Assembly: GCA_020634815.1 (NCBI GenBank)
Contig: JACKBA010000025.1
Coordinates: 1 to 64,000 of the forward strand
DNA length: 64,000 bases
Direction of reading: 5' to 3'
Source of the DNA: Caldilineaceae bacterium
GTDB lineage: Bacteria > Chloroflexota > Anaerolineae > Caldilineales > Caldilineaceae
Shown: positions 21,673-31,061 of the stretch, piece after piece
Position numbering within the stretch: position 1 is the stretch's first letter
Layout: each line of letters begins with the position of its first letter
Made by a program: the position numbers and the translations under genes
The notes under the pieces: model-generated
Seen by the model: the letters and a program-made list of their open reading frames with translations, nothing else
Told to the model about the DNA's origin: nothing
Databases searched by the model: none

Positions 21673-22746
21673 ATGAGTGCAACCAGCAACACGACACGAC
21701 GCCGCAGCCACCTGGCCTGGCAGAAATGGATTATCATCTTTATCGTCGGCCTGCTGCTACCCCTCTTTGGCGTACGCGTGCGCGCCCAGGCGGCTGCCCT
21801 GTCGCACGTGCCAGCCCACGCAAGCATCAACACCGGCGCCGGGATTCAAGGCGACGACGATAACGGCGACGATGACGGTGATGACGATGGTGGCGACGAC
21901 CACGGGTCGGACGACAGCAACGACGATCACGGCTCCGACGACGGCGATCACGACAGCGGCGACGACCACGGGTCGGATGACAGCAGCGACGACAGCAGCA
22001 ATGATCACGGCTCCGACGACGGTTCGGACCACGATAGCGGCGACGATCACGGGTCGGATGACAGCAGCGACGACAGCAATGACGATCATAGCTCGGACGA
22101 CGGTTCGGACCACGATAGCGGCGACGACCACGGGTCGGATGACAGCAGCGACGACAGCAACGACGATCATGGCTCGGACGACGGTTCGGACCACGACAGC
22201 GGCGACGACCACGGGTCGGATGACAGCAGCGACGACAGCAGCGATGATCACGGCTCCGACGACGGTTCGGACCACGACAGCGGCGACGACCACGGGTCGG
22301 ATGACAGCAGCGACAACAGCGGCGACGACAACGGCTCCGACGACGGCGACAACAGCTCGGACGACGACGGTACGCCCGACCAGGGCTCCGGCGATGCGCC
22401 CGGCACCGGCATCGGCGGCGACGATGACGGCACGCCCGACCAGGGTTCCGGCGATGCGACCGGTACAACGCCCAGCCAGTCGCAGCGCACGCGTGGCGGC
22501 CGCAACGCCATCGAGCAGACGGGGACGGTCAATGCCATGCCTGCCTCGGGCCGCCAGGGCATCTGGCGCATCGACGGCAAGGTCTACCTGGTGACCCGCC
22601 ACACCGAGGTATCGCCCATGGCCGGCACGGCGGGCATCGCCGTCGGCCAGTGCGTCAAGCTCCACATCGTGCCCGGCACGTCGAGCGTAGTGCGCGAGAT
22701 CGAGGTCGAGACGGCAGAGCACTGCGCGGCGGCAAGCGCATCGTAA
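21673..22746 (+). CDS. exported Asp/Ser/His-rich repeat protein with DUF5666-like C-terminal domain
   Basis: A 357-residue protein. Residues 1-42 form a signal sequence with a strong hydrophobic core (WIIIFIVGLLLPLFGV). Residues about 55-255 are almost entirely Asp, Ser, Gly and His, built from 27-residue units, extremely acidic and likely unfolded; such regions often bind Ca or other cations. The last about 85 residues (WRIDGKVYLVTRHTEV, GIAVGQCVKLHIVPG) resemble the small beta domain DUF5666. AAGGAG lies ten bases before ATG 21673. A strong terminator follows. No enzyme motif is seen. The long open frame on the opposite strand is a by-product of the repetitive GAC codons. Confidence 0.72.
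   Translation: MSATSNTTRRRSHLAWQKWIIIFIVGLLLPLFGVRVRAQAAALSHVPAHASINTGAGIQGDDDNGDDDGDDDGGDDHGSDDSNDDHGSDDGDHDSGDDHGSDDSSDDSSNDHGSDDGSDHDSGDDHGSDDSSDDSNDDHSSDDGSDHDSGDDHGSDDSSDDSNDDHGSDDGSDHDSGDDHGSDDSSDDSSDDHGSDDGSDHDSGDDHGSDDSSDNSGDDNGSDDGDNSSDDDGTPDQGSGDAPGTGIGGDDDGTPDQGSGDATGTTPSQSQRTRGGRNAIEQTGTVNAMPASGRQGIWRIDGKVYLVTRHTEVSPMAGTAGIAVGQCVKLHIVPGTSSVVREIEVETAEHCAAASAS
21958..22281. repeat. four 81-bp tandem repeats encoding 27-residue acidic units
   Basis: Units start at 21958, 22039, 22120 and 22201; each encodes GDDHGSDDSSDDS followed by variable N/S-D-D-H and SDDGSDHDS. A fifth partial unit starts at 22282. Most differences are silent or Asn/Ser exchanges. Confidence 0.85.
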
Positions 22747-22803
22747 CGGCCACATGATGGCGGCGCAGGTCTGCGCCTGGGCACGGTCGCCATCATAAAC
22801 AAG

Positions 22804-22852
22804 CGCCGGCTTGAAGGAGAGAAGGCCTCCTTCAAGCCGGCGTTTTCGTTTT
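22804..22852 (+). terminator. strong Rho-independent terminator
   Basis: A perfect 16-bp stem (22804-22819 with 22827-22842) with a 7-base loop is followed by TTTTCGTTTT. It lies between convergent genes and could act on both strands. Confidence 0.92.
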
Positions 22853-22876
22853 ACGGACTATGTTGCCCGGCAGGGA

Positions 22877-25561
22877 CTACGGTGCGATGCCCACATCGCC
22901 AAGTAGCGCATCGACTGTATAGCCGGCGCCGGCAAACAGAAGCCCGACCGCAGTCGAGGCCACGATTAGCACCAGGAAGGCGATAATGGGCAGCAACGCT
23001 GCCCGCCAGCCACGCACCTCATGGGCCGTCGCCACGCCAAGCCACGTCATGAGGAACCCAAGCGCCAGGATGAACAACTGGACGGCGCCGCCGATTCTGG
23101 GCAGCAGCACGAACATCTCCAACACATAGACGAACTGGGCAAAGCTGAGCGCACGGAAGGTGCGCGTGTAGGTACCGCGCTTCGTGAGGAGCCACCCGGC
23201 CGCAAAGACGACGGCCGCGCCGATAAAGAAGAAGAGCAGGTCGCTGCCAATCAGAACCGGGTCGAAGCGACGGCCGGTGATGACGGTCGTCGACAATGTC
23301 ATGATCACGGCAATGAGCAGGGCCGGGCCGGTCATGTACGGATCGTCGACGACACGCTGGAATGATGCACGGTCGAGTACGAGACAGCCCAGAGCGACTC
23401 GCAGCCATTCGCCCACGTTCCTGATCCCGGCGAGCAGCGTGGACGGCGCCCAGTCCGAAACGGTCGCTTTTTCTGGCGCTTTTTTCGGCACGACCGGCGC
23501 GTTGCGGTGATTGTTGAGGATGTGGAAGACATCGATGGAATTGCGCGTCGCCGGCACCTCCATGTCCGGCGGGTGGAAGATGAAGGCGTCGGTCTGCTCG
23601 CCGCCGACGCCGCCGTGGCTGCCGATGAGTTCCTCCAACGCGGCCACGGTGCCGTCCTCGTAGAGCGTGCTGATCAGCCAGAGATCGCCGGCATGGGCAA
23701 ACTCCATGACGCGCTTCAACTGCCAGACGCGCAGGTCGATGCTAGCCTGGCCCACGCCGTTGGCTCTGGCATAAGGCGCCACCGGGTCGCTGCCCACAAC
23801 TTCGCCCGTCATCAGGTTGCGGCGCCCCTCCTTGCCCAGCACCACGACCGACATGTCGTCCTCGTAGCCGAGCACCATGCCGATACCCTCGTGTTGCACC
23901 AGCGCATCGACCATGCCGGGGTAGACCGCCTCCAATTCGCTGAGCTTGATCTTGCGCGCGTAGAGATCGAAATAGACCTGCGCCGCGTTGCCGCTGCCGT
24001 AGGCCACGACCTGAGCCGGCGCCCCGCCGCCCACCGCCTCTTCGACGTTGGCCCCCTTCTTTGCCAGCTTCTGCCCCTGTTTGGCGACCGCATGACCAAG
24101 CGCGTTTGAGGCATTGCTGCTCTGCACGTTGGCCAATTCGCCGGCAACGCCCTGCAAACCGACCGCGCCCGTGTCGCCGCCGATGGATTGCTCCACGGTC
24201 GTGCCTTCGGGTAGCTGCTGCTCGATGAACTCCTTGATACTCACCCCATAACGCTGCTTGAAGGTGGGGCCGAAGGACTGGCCGTGGTCGGAGAGGAGGA
24301 TGAAGTCGTACGGGCGCGGCGCCTTCTCCTTGACCACGCGACGCAGTTGAGCCAGGGTGCCGTCCAGCCGTTTGAGGTCGCCAAAGGCGTCGCTGGTCCA
24401 CGGACCGGAGTGATGGGCCACTTCATCGTAGCCCAGATAGAGCATGTAGATCGATGCGGCGCCGCGCATCATGTCGAGCGTGGCGACCTGGGCGGACAAG
24501 TCGCGCGTCAGGGTGCACATGGCGGCGCGCAGGAATGGGTAGCCGTGCTCGAGCCGGTTCAGCCGCGGCCAGACATTCTTGCGCTTCTGCTGCCACGCCT
24601 CCCACAGTTCGCGCCCCACTTCCCAGAAGAAGACCGCCAACTCGCGCGTGAGGAAGTAGGGGTCGAGCATCAACATCGCAACGTCCTGCGAGCGACGCCG
24701 GGACTCTTCCGGGTCGGCGTTGAACATGTTGGCCATGACGAACATTGACTTTTCAGCGTCGCCCGTGAACATATTCATGACACTGGAGCCGTGGCGCATG
24801 AGGCCTTGGCCGTGCCCGTAGCGTTGGTTCAACTCGTTCGCATCGGATGAGGAGACGTAGAGTTTTTGCTTGTCCTTGTCGAACCAGCGATAGGCAGGGA
24901 TATCGTCGTTGTCGCCATACATGATGCCGGCCTGGCAGGCCGACGTCATGGAGGGCAGCCCGCAGTCAGTGCGTGAGAGATGGTAGCCATCCTCCTCGAT
25001 CATGGCCTTGAGCGTGGGCATGAGGCCATCGTCGAGGGCTTTGTGGAGGTGCCAGTAGCTCAGCCCGTCAATTTCCAGCATCATCAAGCCGCGGCCCGGC
25101 TCGCTGGCACTGTCGAAGGGCTGTTCCTTGGCACGGCGCTCGATGCGATTCTGGTAGTACGACCCCGCCTCGTTGATCTCGAGGATGCCGGTCAAGACCG
25201 CATTGAAGAAGGCCAGAACGATACCGCCGATGACGCTGCCCAGAATGCTGACCTCAAAGCCCGGCAGCAGCCAGCCGGTGATCCAGAGCGCGATGGCGTT
25301 GACAAAAAAGCCGATGACGAACTGCGCGATCCAGCCCAGCGGGCGGGCGATGAGAAAGATGGCGGGCCGGATCAACAGGTTGACGATGGCCAGCACGAGC
25401 GCAGCCGAGATGGCGATCAGAACGCGGGATGTGCCATCCACGTCGACCAACGTCAGGCCCGGCACCACCCAGGAGGCCAGGAGGAGCGACAGGGCATCCA
25501 CCAGCCAGATAACGGCGAAGCGTACAAGCGTAAGGACCGCAGTTCGAATTACGTGAGTCAT
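22877..25561 (-). CDS. membrane phosphodiesterase fusion: PF04020-type membrane domain, type I phosphodiesterase domain, YIP1-like C-terminus
   Basis: An 894-residue, three-part membrane protein. Residues about 1-125 have four hydrophobic helices resembling the YvlD/phage-holin-4 family (LLIRPAIFLIARPLGWIAQF). The middle (about 145-690) is an alkaline-phosphatase-superfamily phosphodiesterase with metal or nucleophile motifs MMLEIDGLSYWHLH, GLPSMTSACQAG (probable Thr nucleophile), YDEVAHHSGP, LLSDHGQSFGP and GSHGGVGGE. The C-terminal about 190 residues have five or so hydrophobic helices like YIP1 family proteins. The substrate may be a lipid or nucleotide phosphodiester, but this is inference. 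ATG 25561 was preferred over an in-frame ATG at 25612. It is divergent from the GMC oxidoreductase. Confidence 0.8.
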   Translation of the reverse strand: MTHVIRTAVLTLVRFAVIWLVDALSLLLASWVVPGLTLVDVDGTSRVLIAISAALVLAIVNLLIRPAIFLIARPLGWIAQFVIGFFVNAIALWITGWLLPGFEVSILGSVIGGIVLAFFNAVLTGILEINEAGSYYQNRIERRAKEQPFDSASEPGRGLMMLEIDGLSYWHLHKALDDGLMPTLKAMIEEDGYHLSRTDCGLPSMTSACQAGIMYGDNDDIPAYRWFDKDKQKLYVSSSDANELNQRYGHGQGLMRHGSSVMNMFTGDAEKSMFVMANMFNADPEESRRRSQDVAMLMLDPYFLTRELAVFFWEVGRELWEAWQQKRKNVWPRLNRLEHGYPFLRAAMCTLTRDLSAQVATLDMMRGAASIYMLYLGYDEVAHHSGPWTSDAFGDLKRLDGTLAQLRRVVKEKAPRPYDFILLSDHGQSFGPTFKQRYGVSIKEFIEQQLPEGTTVEQSIGGDTGAVGLQGVAGELANVQSSNASNALGHAVAKQGQKLAKKGANVEEAVGGGAPAQVVAYGSGNAAQVYFDLYARKIKLSELEAVYPGMVDALVQHEGIGMVLGYEDDMSVVVLGKEGRRNLMTGEVVGSDPVAPYARANGVGQASIDLRVWQLKRVMEFAHAGDLWLISTLYEDGTVAALEELIGSHGGVGGEQTDAFIFHPPDMEVPATRNSIDVFHILNNHRNAPVVPKKAPEKATVSDWAPSTLLAGIRNVGEWLRVALGCLVLDRASFQRVVDDPYMTGPALLIAVIMTLSTTVITGRRFDPVLIGSDLLFFFIGAAVVFAAGWLLTKRGTYTRTFRALSFAQFVYVLEMFVLLPRIGGAVQLFILALGFLMTWLGVATAHEVRGWRAALLPIIAFLVLIVASTAVGLLFAGAGYTVDALLGDVGIAP

Positions 25562-25669
25562 TGCACCATGTTCCAGGGTGGATAAGGAAGATTGCTTGTC
25601 TTGGTATATCATTGCATGGAAGTTCTGGCAAACATCCCGTTCGTGGCGCCCTCAGCGGAGCAAAAGAAG

Positions 25670-27255
25670 ATGACCATCGACTACGATACCATTATCGTCG
25701 GCGGCGGCTCGGCAGGCTGCGTGCTCGCCAATCGCCTCAGCGCCGACCGCGGGCACAGCGTGCTCGTCCTTGAAGCGGGCCGGCCCGACTCGTGGTGGGA
25801 CATCTTTCTCCACATGCCCGCCGCGCTGACCTATCCCATCGGCTCGCGCCACTACGACTGGCTCTATGCGTCCGAACCCGAGCCCTTCATGCACAACCGG
25901 CGTGTCTCGCACGGCCGCGGCAAGATCCTCGGCGGGTCGAGCAGCATCAATGGCATGATCTTCCAGCGCGGCAACCCGCTCGACTACGAACGCTGGGGCG
26001 CCGACCCTGGCATGGCGCGCTGGGATTATGCCCACTGCCTGCCCTATTTCAAGCGCATGGAGCGATCGCTCGCCGTGCAGAGCGATTTTCGCGGTAGCGA
26101 CGGGCCGCTCGAACTGGAACGCGGGCCGGCGCAGAACCCGCTCTTCGGCGCCTTTTTTGCAGCGGTGCAGGAGGCGGGCTACACCCTGACCGACGACGTC
26201 AACGGCTACAAGCAGGAAGGCTTCGCTCCGTTCGACCGCAACATCCGCCAGCCGGCGGCGTGAGCGCAACTGCTTCTCTGCCGTCGTACCGCGGCAGAAC
26301 CTGACAGTCAAGACGCGCATCGCGCATCCTTGTTCGAAACCCGGCTTTGCCGTAGGCGTCGGTAGAAGGAAATTCAGGGGCTATCCCAGACAGATCCGGG
26401 CCAGCCGCGTCGTCTGTACCGGCGGCGCCATCAACTCGCCCACCTGTGCTGCTCTCCAGCGTCGGTCCTGCTGCCTGCGGGTTGGAAGGCCGCGCATCCA
26501 TCGTGGGATCTGCCGGCGTCAGCGCCAGCACGGATCACCTGGAGGTCTACGTCCGCGCACGCATCAGCCGGTCTCGTGTACCCAGCCCTCGGTGGTACAA
26601 CAAGCCTGGGTGGAAACGCAGTGAGCACTCTTCCTGCAACAGCCCGGCGGCGACCAACCACTTTGGGCCGGCGGCTTTCGTGCGTTCAACGACGGCGTCT
26701 CGCCTGCCCAACCTCATGTTTCCACTTCTGCCGTGGCAATCCGCTACGACAGCACGTCACCCAGCGGCGAGAGCACGGCTGCCAGAATGCACATCCGGCC
26801 CCTGGCACTCCGATGCGCAGCTCACTCCGCTGCCTCACCGACCCGACGGTGCATCCGGCGCTGCCTTCAGCTTCTCTCACCGAGCAGGACCAGCGTGAGT
26901 GGGTGGAAGCAATCCAGGTGGCGTGCCATCTGCGCCAGCCGGCCTTTGCGCCATACGATGGCGGCGAAAAATCTCTTGAGCCGGCGTGCAGGCGACGCGG
27001 GATCTCGACAGGTGGCTTGGGATGGGGAGACGGCCTATCGCCATCATGCGATACCGAATGGGCACCGACGCATGGCGGTCGTCGTCCCGACTCATGCAGG
27101 TACATGGCGTGGAGGGCTGTTCGTGGTGGACGCATCGGTCTTCCCTACCGTTACCAACGCCAACATCCGCGACGATGATGGTGGCCGAGAATACCGCCGA
27201 CCTGCTGGCAGGGGCGCCGCTTTACGCCTGCGAAGCGTGGCGTTTACCGGCACGG
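25670..27255 (+). pseudogene. GMC-family oxidoreductase (choline dehydrogenase-like), 3' two-thirds broken by frameshifts
   Basis: The first 197 codons (to 26263) are intact and typical of GMC flavoenzymes: FAD fold YDTIIVGGGSAGCVLANRLS, then GRGKILGGSSSINGMIFQRG. After about 26260 the homology goes on but hops between all three plus frames: VVCTGGAINSP near 26415, HLEVY/LVYPAL near 26540-26590, FHFLP-like and VAIRYD near 26710-26740, EQDQREWVEAIQVA near 26880-26920, then VVDASVFPTVTNANI and TMMVAENTADLLAG near 27125-27215. That order matches the full length of a BetA-like enzyme, so the gene is complete in extent but carries many small indels. See the block feature at 26264-30380. Confidence 0.85.
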
Positions 27256-27486
27256 CATAGCCGAGGCCTTCACGGCACTATCGGTTCCGAAACACAGGCC
27301 AGAAGGGTGCAGGTCACTTTCTTGGGAAGAACGAAAATTTCTTCCCAAGACCATCGCCCGTTTTCTTTGAAAAACTTTTCTTTGGCAGGAAGAAGTGATC
27401 CGTCACTTGGGAAGGGAGTTTTCCCTTGCAGGACGCGCCAAGGACATGATTGCACCGCGTCAGGGCGTAGCTCCGCTGCTGCGACG

Positions 27487-28288
27487 TAATCACGTAGATG
27501 TCACGCTGCGGGAAGGGGGATGGCGATGCCGGCAGCGTCGAACGCTTGCCCGGTGCGCTCCGTCAGGTCCCACTGCGCCGTCAGTGGTCAGGCGGACGCC
27601 TTGACAAGACCGCACGCCCAGGTTGACGCTACTTTCGCCCGGTCAGCACGACGATCGCTTAGGCGCCAGGGTCGCGCTGAGCACCGTCAGCGCCCATTGC
27701 TACGTAACGGCAATGCGCGCCTTGCCGATATCGTCTCGCCGTAGCTGACGCCGAACAGCATGTCGATACGCAGAACCTCCTTGCCGGGAAGCCTGGATTG
27801 ATCAGCCCATTCTGCTGGATTTGGCCATTGGGTAGCACCACGGTCTTGTTGTCGCCGGATGACCGTATTAAGCGGTTCAGATTTCGAGCACCGTTCCGTC
27901 ATTGCCATTGGTTTCGATGGTGTCGCCGATCACGAATGGCGCAAAGAGCAGGGAAATTGACCGTGGCCGCCAGGTCGCGCAGCGATTGCTATGGTCACAG
28001 TACCAAGGATGACAACGATGAAGTGCCGGCCGGGCGAATAGCATTGTTGAGCCACCGACCAGACCAGAATCGTCATGATTACTTCCGTGGCCCCGGGTCT
28101 GCCGTAATAGGAAACATTGAGCGCAGAAACCGGTGATGGCAAGCGTCAGTTTTAAATCCCATGAGCAAGCCATCCAGCCGGCGCTGCCAAAAGGCTCCAA
28201 CCAGCGCGACGAAGTAGAGCGCAATGAGACGCCAACCCGCCAGTGCATTCCCACCCAGGAAGCCCAGGAACGAATCAGGTGTCGGCAT
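27487..28288 (-). pseudogene. MscS-family small-conductance mechanosensitive channel, multiply frameshifted
   Basis: Read on the minus strand, pieces of an MscS channel appear in order in changing frames: a membrane segment (GWRLIALYFVALVGAFWQRR, near 28240), FVIGDTIETNGNDGTVLEI (near 27900), VVLPNGQIQQNGLIN (near 27820), KEVLRIDMLFGVSYGETI (near 27760), SSVNLGVR (near 27630), and QWDLTERTGQAFDAAGIAIP followed, after a frame change, by PFPQRDIYVI (near 27490-27560). FPQRDIYV is a hallmark end of MscS proteins. No intact reading frame exists. It is the last of three broken minus-strand genes that look like an operon (GH13, K+ channel, MscS). Confidence 0.85.
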
Positions 28289-28339
28289 TGATAATTGTGA
28301 TGGCGCTCGTCCAGGTAGCAGCTATCGCCGCTCATCGCT

Positions 28340-29172
28340 GCACTCAAACTCACGTCAGGCCTGGCGCGCAAGTCATCAAATGCGTTCTGTTCGGCACGCG
28401 CTCGTTCATCCAGCGTGTGCCGGATATCGGCAACCAATGTCTGCTCCGGACTGATCTCAGTCTGGCCTTGCTTTCCGTCTGGACCATCCCGGGCCTCTCG
28501 TCGCAGGCGTCGAAACCAGGTCAGACAGAAAGCTGGTTGCCAGCGGAAAGTGCCACATAGGCGATCGTATTAGCCACACCGATGAGACGTCCGTTCGTCG
28601 TCTACCGCGGTCCCGTAGCCGACAGTGGCCATGGTCACAACGCCCACCATAGTGCATCAGCTCGCACTCTGGATGTTGGCGCCAGCAGAACCGGCCTCGG
28701 CCCGCACGGTAAGATCGCGATAGTTCAAAGACCGGGATCGCCGCGGGATGATACCGAGCAGCGTGCTCTGAAGCGCGCTTATTTGCGGACCGTCACCCAA
28801 ACTCAGCCAAGTCGACTCGTTTGAAAGCCGAACAGTCATCCAGGCAACCGGTAACCAGGCCTGCCCAACAGGCCAGCAAAAGAACCAGCAAACTACCCAA
28901 AAGGTGACCAGCCACCGCCTTCCAGAAAAAACCAACGTACTGCATGGCGGCGGTGTGTCCTGACCAATCGGCGCACTACGTCCAGGATCAGAAAGACACT
29001 CAACGCCGCGTTCATGATCCTTGCCACCGCCCACCACATCCGGATCCAGGAAGAATACGATGATAAAACTGTTGCCAGCGTCACCAGCACAATGGCCAAG
29101 ACAAAGACTTCGTAGCTGGGCGAGACGATGTAGGTCTGCCTTTGTTCGCTCTGGGCGGTTCTTCTCTCATCG
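28340..29172 (-). pseudogene. voltage-gated-type potassium channel, multiply frameshifted
   Basis: The probable ATG at 29172 (minus strand) has GAGGAG upstream. Fragments in order are MREEPP, then YIVSPSYEVFVLAIVLVTLA (first membrane helix), VARIMNAALSVFLILDVVRR, VRAEAGSAGANIQSAS, and, one frame over, VTMATVGYGT near 28610-28640, which contains the K+ selectivity filter TVGYG. ADIRHTLDERARAEQNAFDD (near 28400) is the C-terminal cytoplasmic end. A stop interrupts the pore helix between SAS and DALWW, so no functional channel can be made from this sequence as given. Confidence 0.82.
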
Positions 29173-29184
29173 AAGCTCCTCTGC

Positions 29185-30984
29185 CAGCCCTCGGCCTGCC
29201 GGCCGGCACAAAGTGCAGCGTCATGGGCGTAGCCGGATCGACAATCGCCCGCCTTCAACAGCTGCAATAAATTACCGGCTACATCGCGCCAGCGCCGTCG
29301 TGCCAGGACAGGCAACTCGATTCGCGTAACTCTGTACCGAAATTCAGTGCGGCAACAGCGTACCCCCGTTATCATCCCAGCAGCGGCAAAAGCGTACGAG
29401 ATGCTCCGCCGCAAAGTGGTTGTCAGGAAGTTGATGTTGTCGCTGCGCAGGGCAGATAGCGCCGGCGCGCGGATCAACCGTTTGACGCCTCCATGTGCGT
29501 GCGAAACTTGGGTTGTAACTGCTCCCTATAACGGCACGGGAAGTCGATGGTGCTTGAGCTGTGTCGTCGCCAAACTCCTGCCACGCATAGATCATGGGTA
29601 CGCCCGGCGCCGCAAAGGCGGCACCAGCCAGCCAGGCGCGCCAGTACATCTGCAGCGTCATGCCTTTGGGCTTAGGAATGTGCTTGCGGAGTGGGGGCTT
29701 GATTTCATGCTCCGGGCGCACCTCATCGTGGCTACACAGATTGATGACCTGCGTCGCCGTGCTGAAGCCCATGTCGCGGTAGCCACCAGGAGCGGAAGAT
29801 GTCTTCTTCTCCTCCCAACGATGGTTGAGGATGTCGTGACGTATAAGGTGAAGTGGCCGTTCAAGACCCCATCCGGCCGTCTCGTGGACGAACCGGGCCG
29901 CGCTCTTCTCGCCGTGCGTGCCCTCCAACTGCCAGAACTCGCCATTGAGGATGCGGTCGGGTTTGGCCTGGCGATGCCTGCCCAGCGCAGATGGCAGCGA
30001 TGCCGTGGTAGGGTTGAAGCCAGGCGCATGGGTTCGTTGCTGTCATAGTCGACGCCGCCCGCAATTCAGAAGCAGAAGCCGTCACATGATACTCGCCGAT
30101 CGTGGCGCACGATGTCACCGATAACGTCGTGTCGCCGTTGAAGTGATCAGTCCACCCACCCATGTTGATGCTCGACGGCGTGTGGTGAAGAGGATTCAGC
30201 GCGTCCACCACTCACCCTTGGGACCGTACATAGGCAGGTGGAGAAAATGTGATGATATAGGGATGCTCGCCCGCATGGTTGAAGGCGACATCCATGATGA
30301 CGGCAATCCCAGCTCGATGGCGGCATCGACGAAGCAGCGGAAATCGTCAGGGCGCCGTAGCTGTTGGCCGCGCGTGGTAAGAACCGGGTTGTAGCCCCAG
30401 CTCGACTCGCCGGGGAAAGCCTGGATCGGCATTAGTTCGACCGCGTTGACGCCCAATTGCTCCAGGTGCGGCAGCAGCCGCGTCATGCGCTCGAAAGTGC
30501 CGAATTGAGGATGGCCGCCATGCCAGGTGCCGGCAAAGTCGCGCACGCACAACTCGTAGATGACCATGTCGCGCAGGGCCGGCGTGCGCCAGCGGCCATC
30601 CGTCCAGCGGAAGGTCGACTGCCGGCCACCGTGAACGCCCCACGGCGTCTGCCCCTGCGCCCATTGCACCTCGGCGGCGTAGGGATCTCCGATCCAGGCA
30701 TGGGTATCGTCATCCACGAGCACGTAGTAGCCGTAGCGCGTGCGCCCAGGGTCAGGTAGTGTGACCCACCACGTGCCGCTGCCGTCAGTCTGCATGGGAT
30801 GCTGCCGCGTATCCCAGTCGTTGAAGTCACCCACCAGGCTGGCGAACGGCTTGTGCGGCGCGCGCAGCACGAAGGTGACCTTGCCTTTTTCGAGCAGGTC
30901 GCGATGGACGCCACCGCGAATGTCGCCCGGCAAGGGTTGTTCGGACCTGGCGCGATCAAATAGGTTGGAGAACTTGGAATCCAT
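29185..30984 (-). pseudogene. GH13 glucan branching enzyme-like protein, 3' half frameshifted
   Basis: From ATG 30984 the first about 200 codons are intact: a CBM48-type domain (VTFVLRAPHKPFASLVGDFN) and the start of the GH13 barrel (DMVIYELCVRDF, LGVNAVELMPIQAFPGESSW, GYNPV). Below about 30385 the frame breaks repeatedly, yet later motifs are still readable in other frames: GPKGEWWTR, HTPSSINMGG, a decayed catalytic segment reading DGFCF where DGFRFD is expected, GTHGEKSAARFVHETA, ICVATMRC/CSHDEVRPEHEI, FAAPGVPMIYA and NHFAAEHLVRF. The extent (about 600 codons) is that of a full glucan-acting enzyme, so the damage is by small indels, not deletion. Confidence 0.83.
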
Positions 30985-31012
30985 TGCGCGGAATGCGGTG
31001 CGGGCAAAGGTG

Positions 31013-31048
31013 CGGAAAGAGGCGGGCAGCCACGTGGCCACCCGCCTC
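31013..31048 (-). terminator. hairpin terminator downstream of icd
   Basis: On the minus strand GAGGCGGG (31048-31041) pairs with CCCGCCTC (31026-31019), enclosing a GCCACGTGGC palindrome, followed by TTTCC. It begins 14 bases after the icd stop. The T tract is short. Confidence 0.5.
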
Positions 31049-31061
31049 AGTGCGTTCCTCA

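Larger units (their letters stand above)
26264..30380. other. indel-rich block in which every gene is frameshifted
   Basis: Across about 4.1 kb four recognisable genes on both strands are all broken by repeated 1-base frame changes, while sequence immediately outside is clean. Both edges fall inside genes: the GMC oxidoreductase is intact before 26260 and the GH13 enzyme is intact above about 30380. The stretch 27256-27486 between the GMC and MscS remnants holds no recognisable gene; it contains a TTTGAAAAACTTTTCTTTGG-like A/T-rich segment. Confidence 0.8.

Noticed and set aside
21757..22755. A 332-codon minus-strand frame rich in Val and Ala opposite the Asp-rich gene
   Set aside because: GAC/GAT repeats read backwards give GTC/ATC, so this is a by-product of the repeat region.
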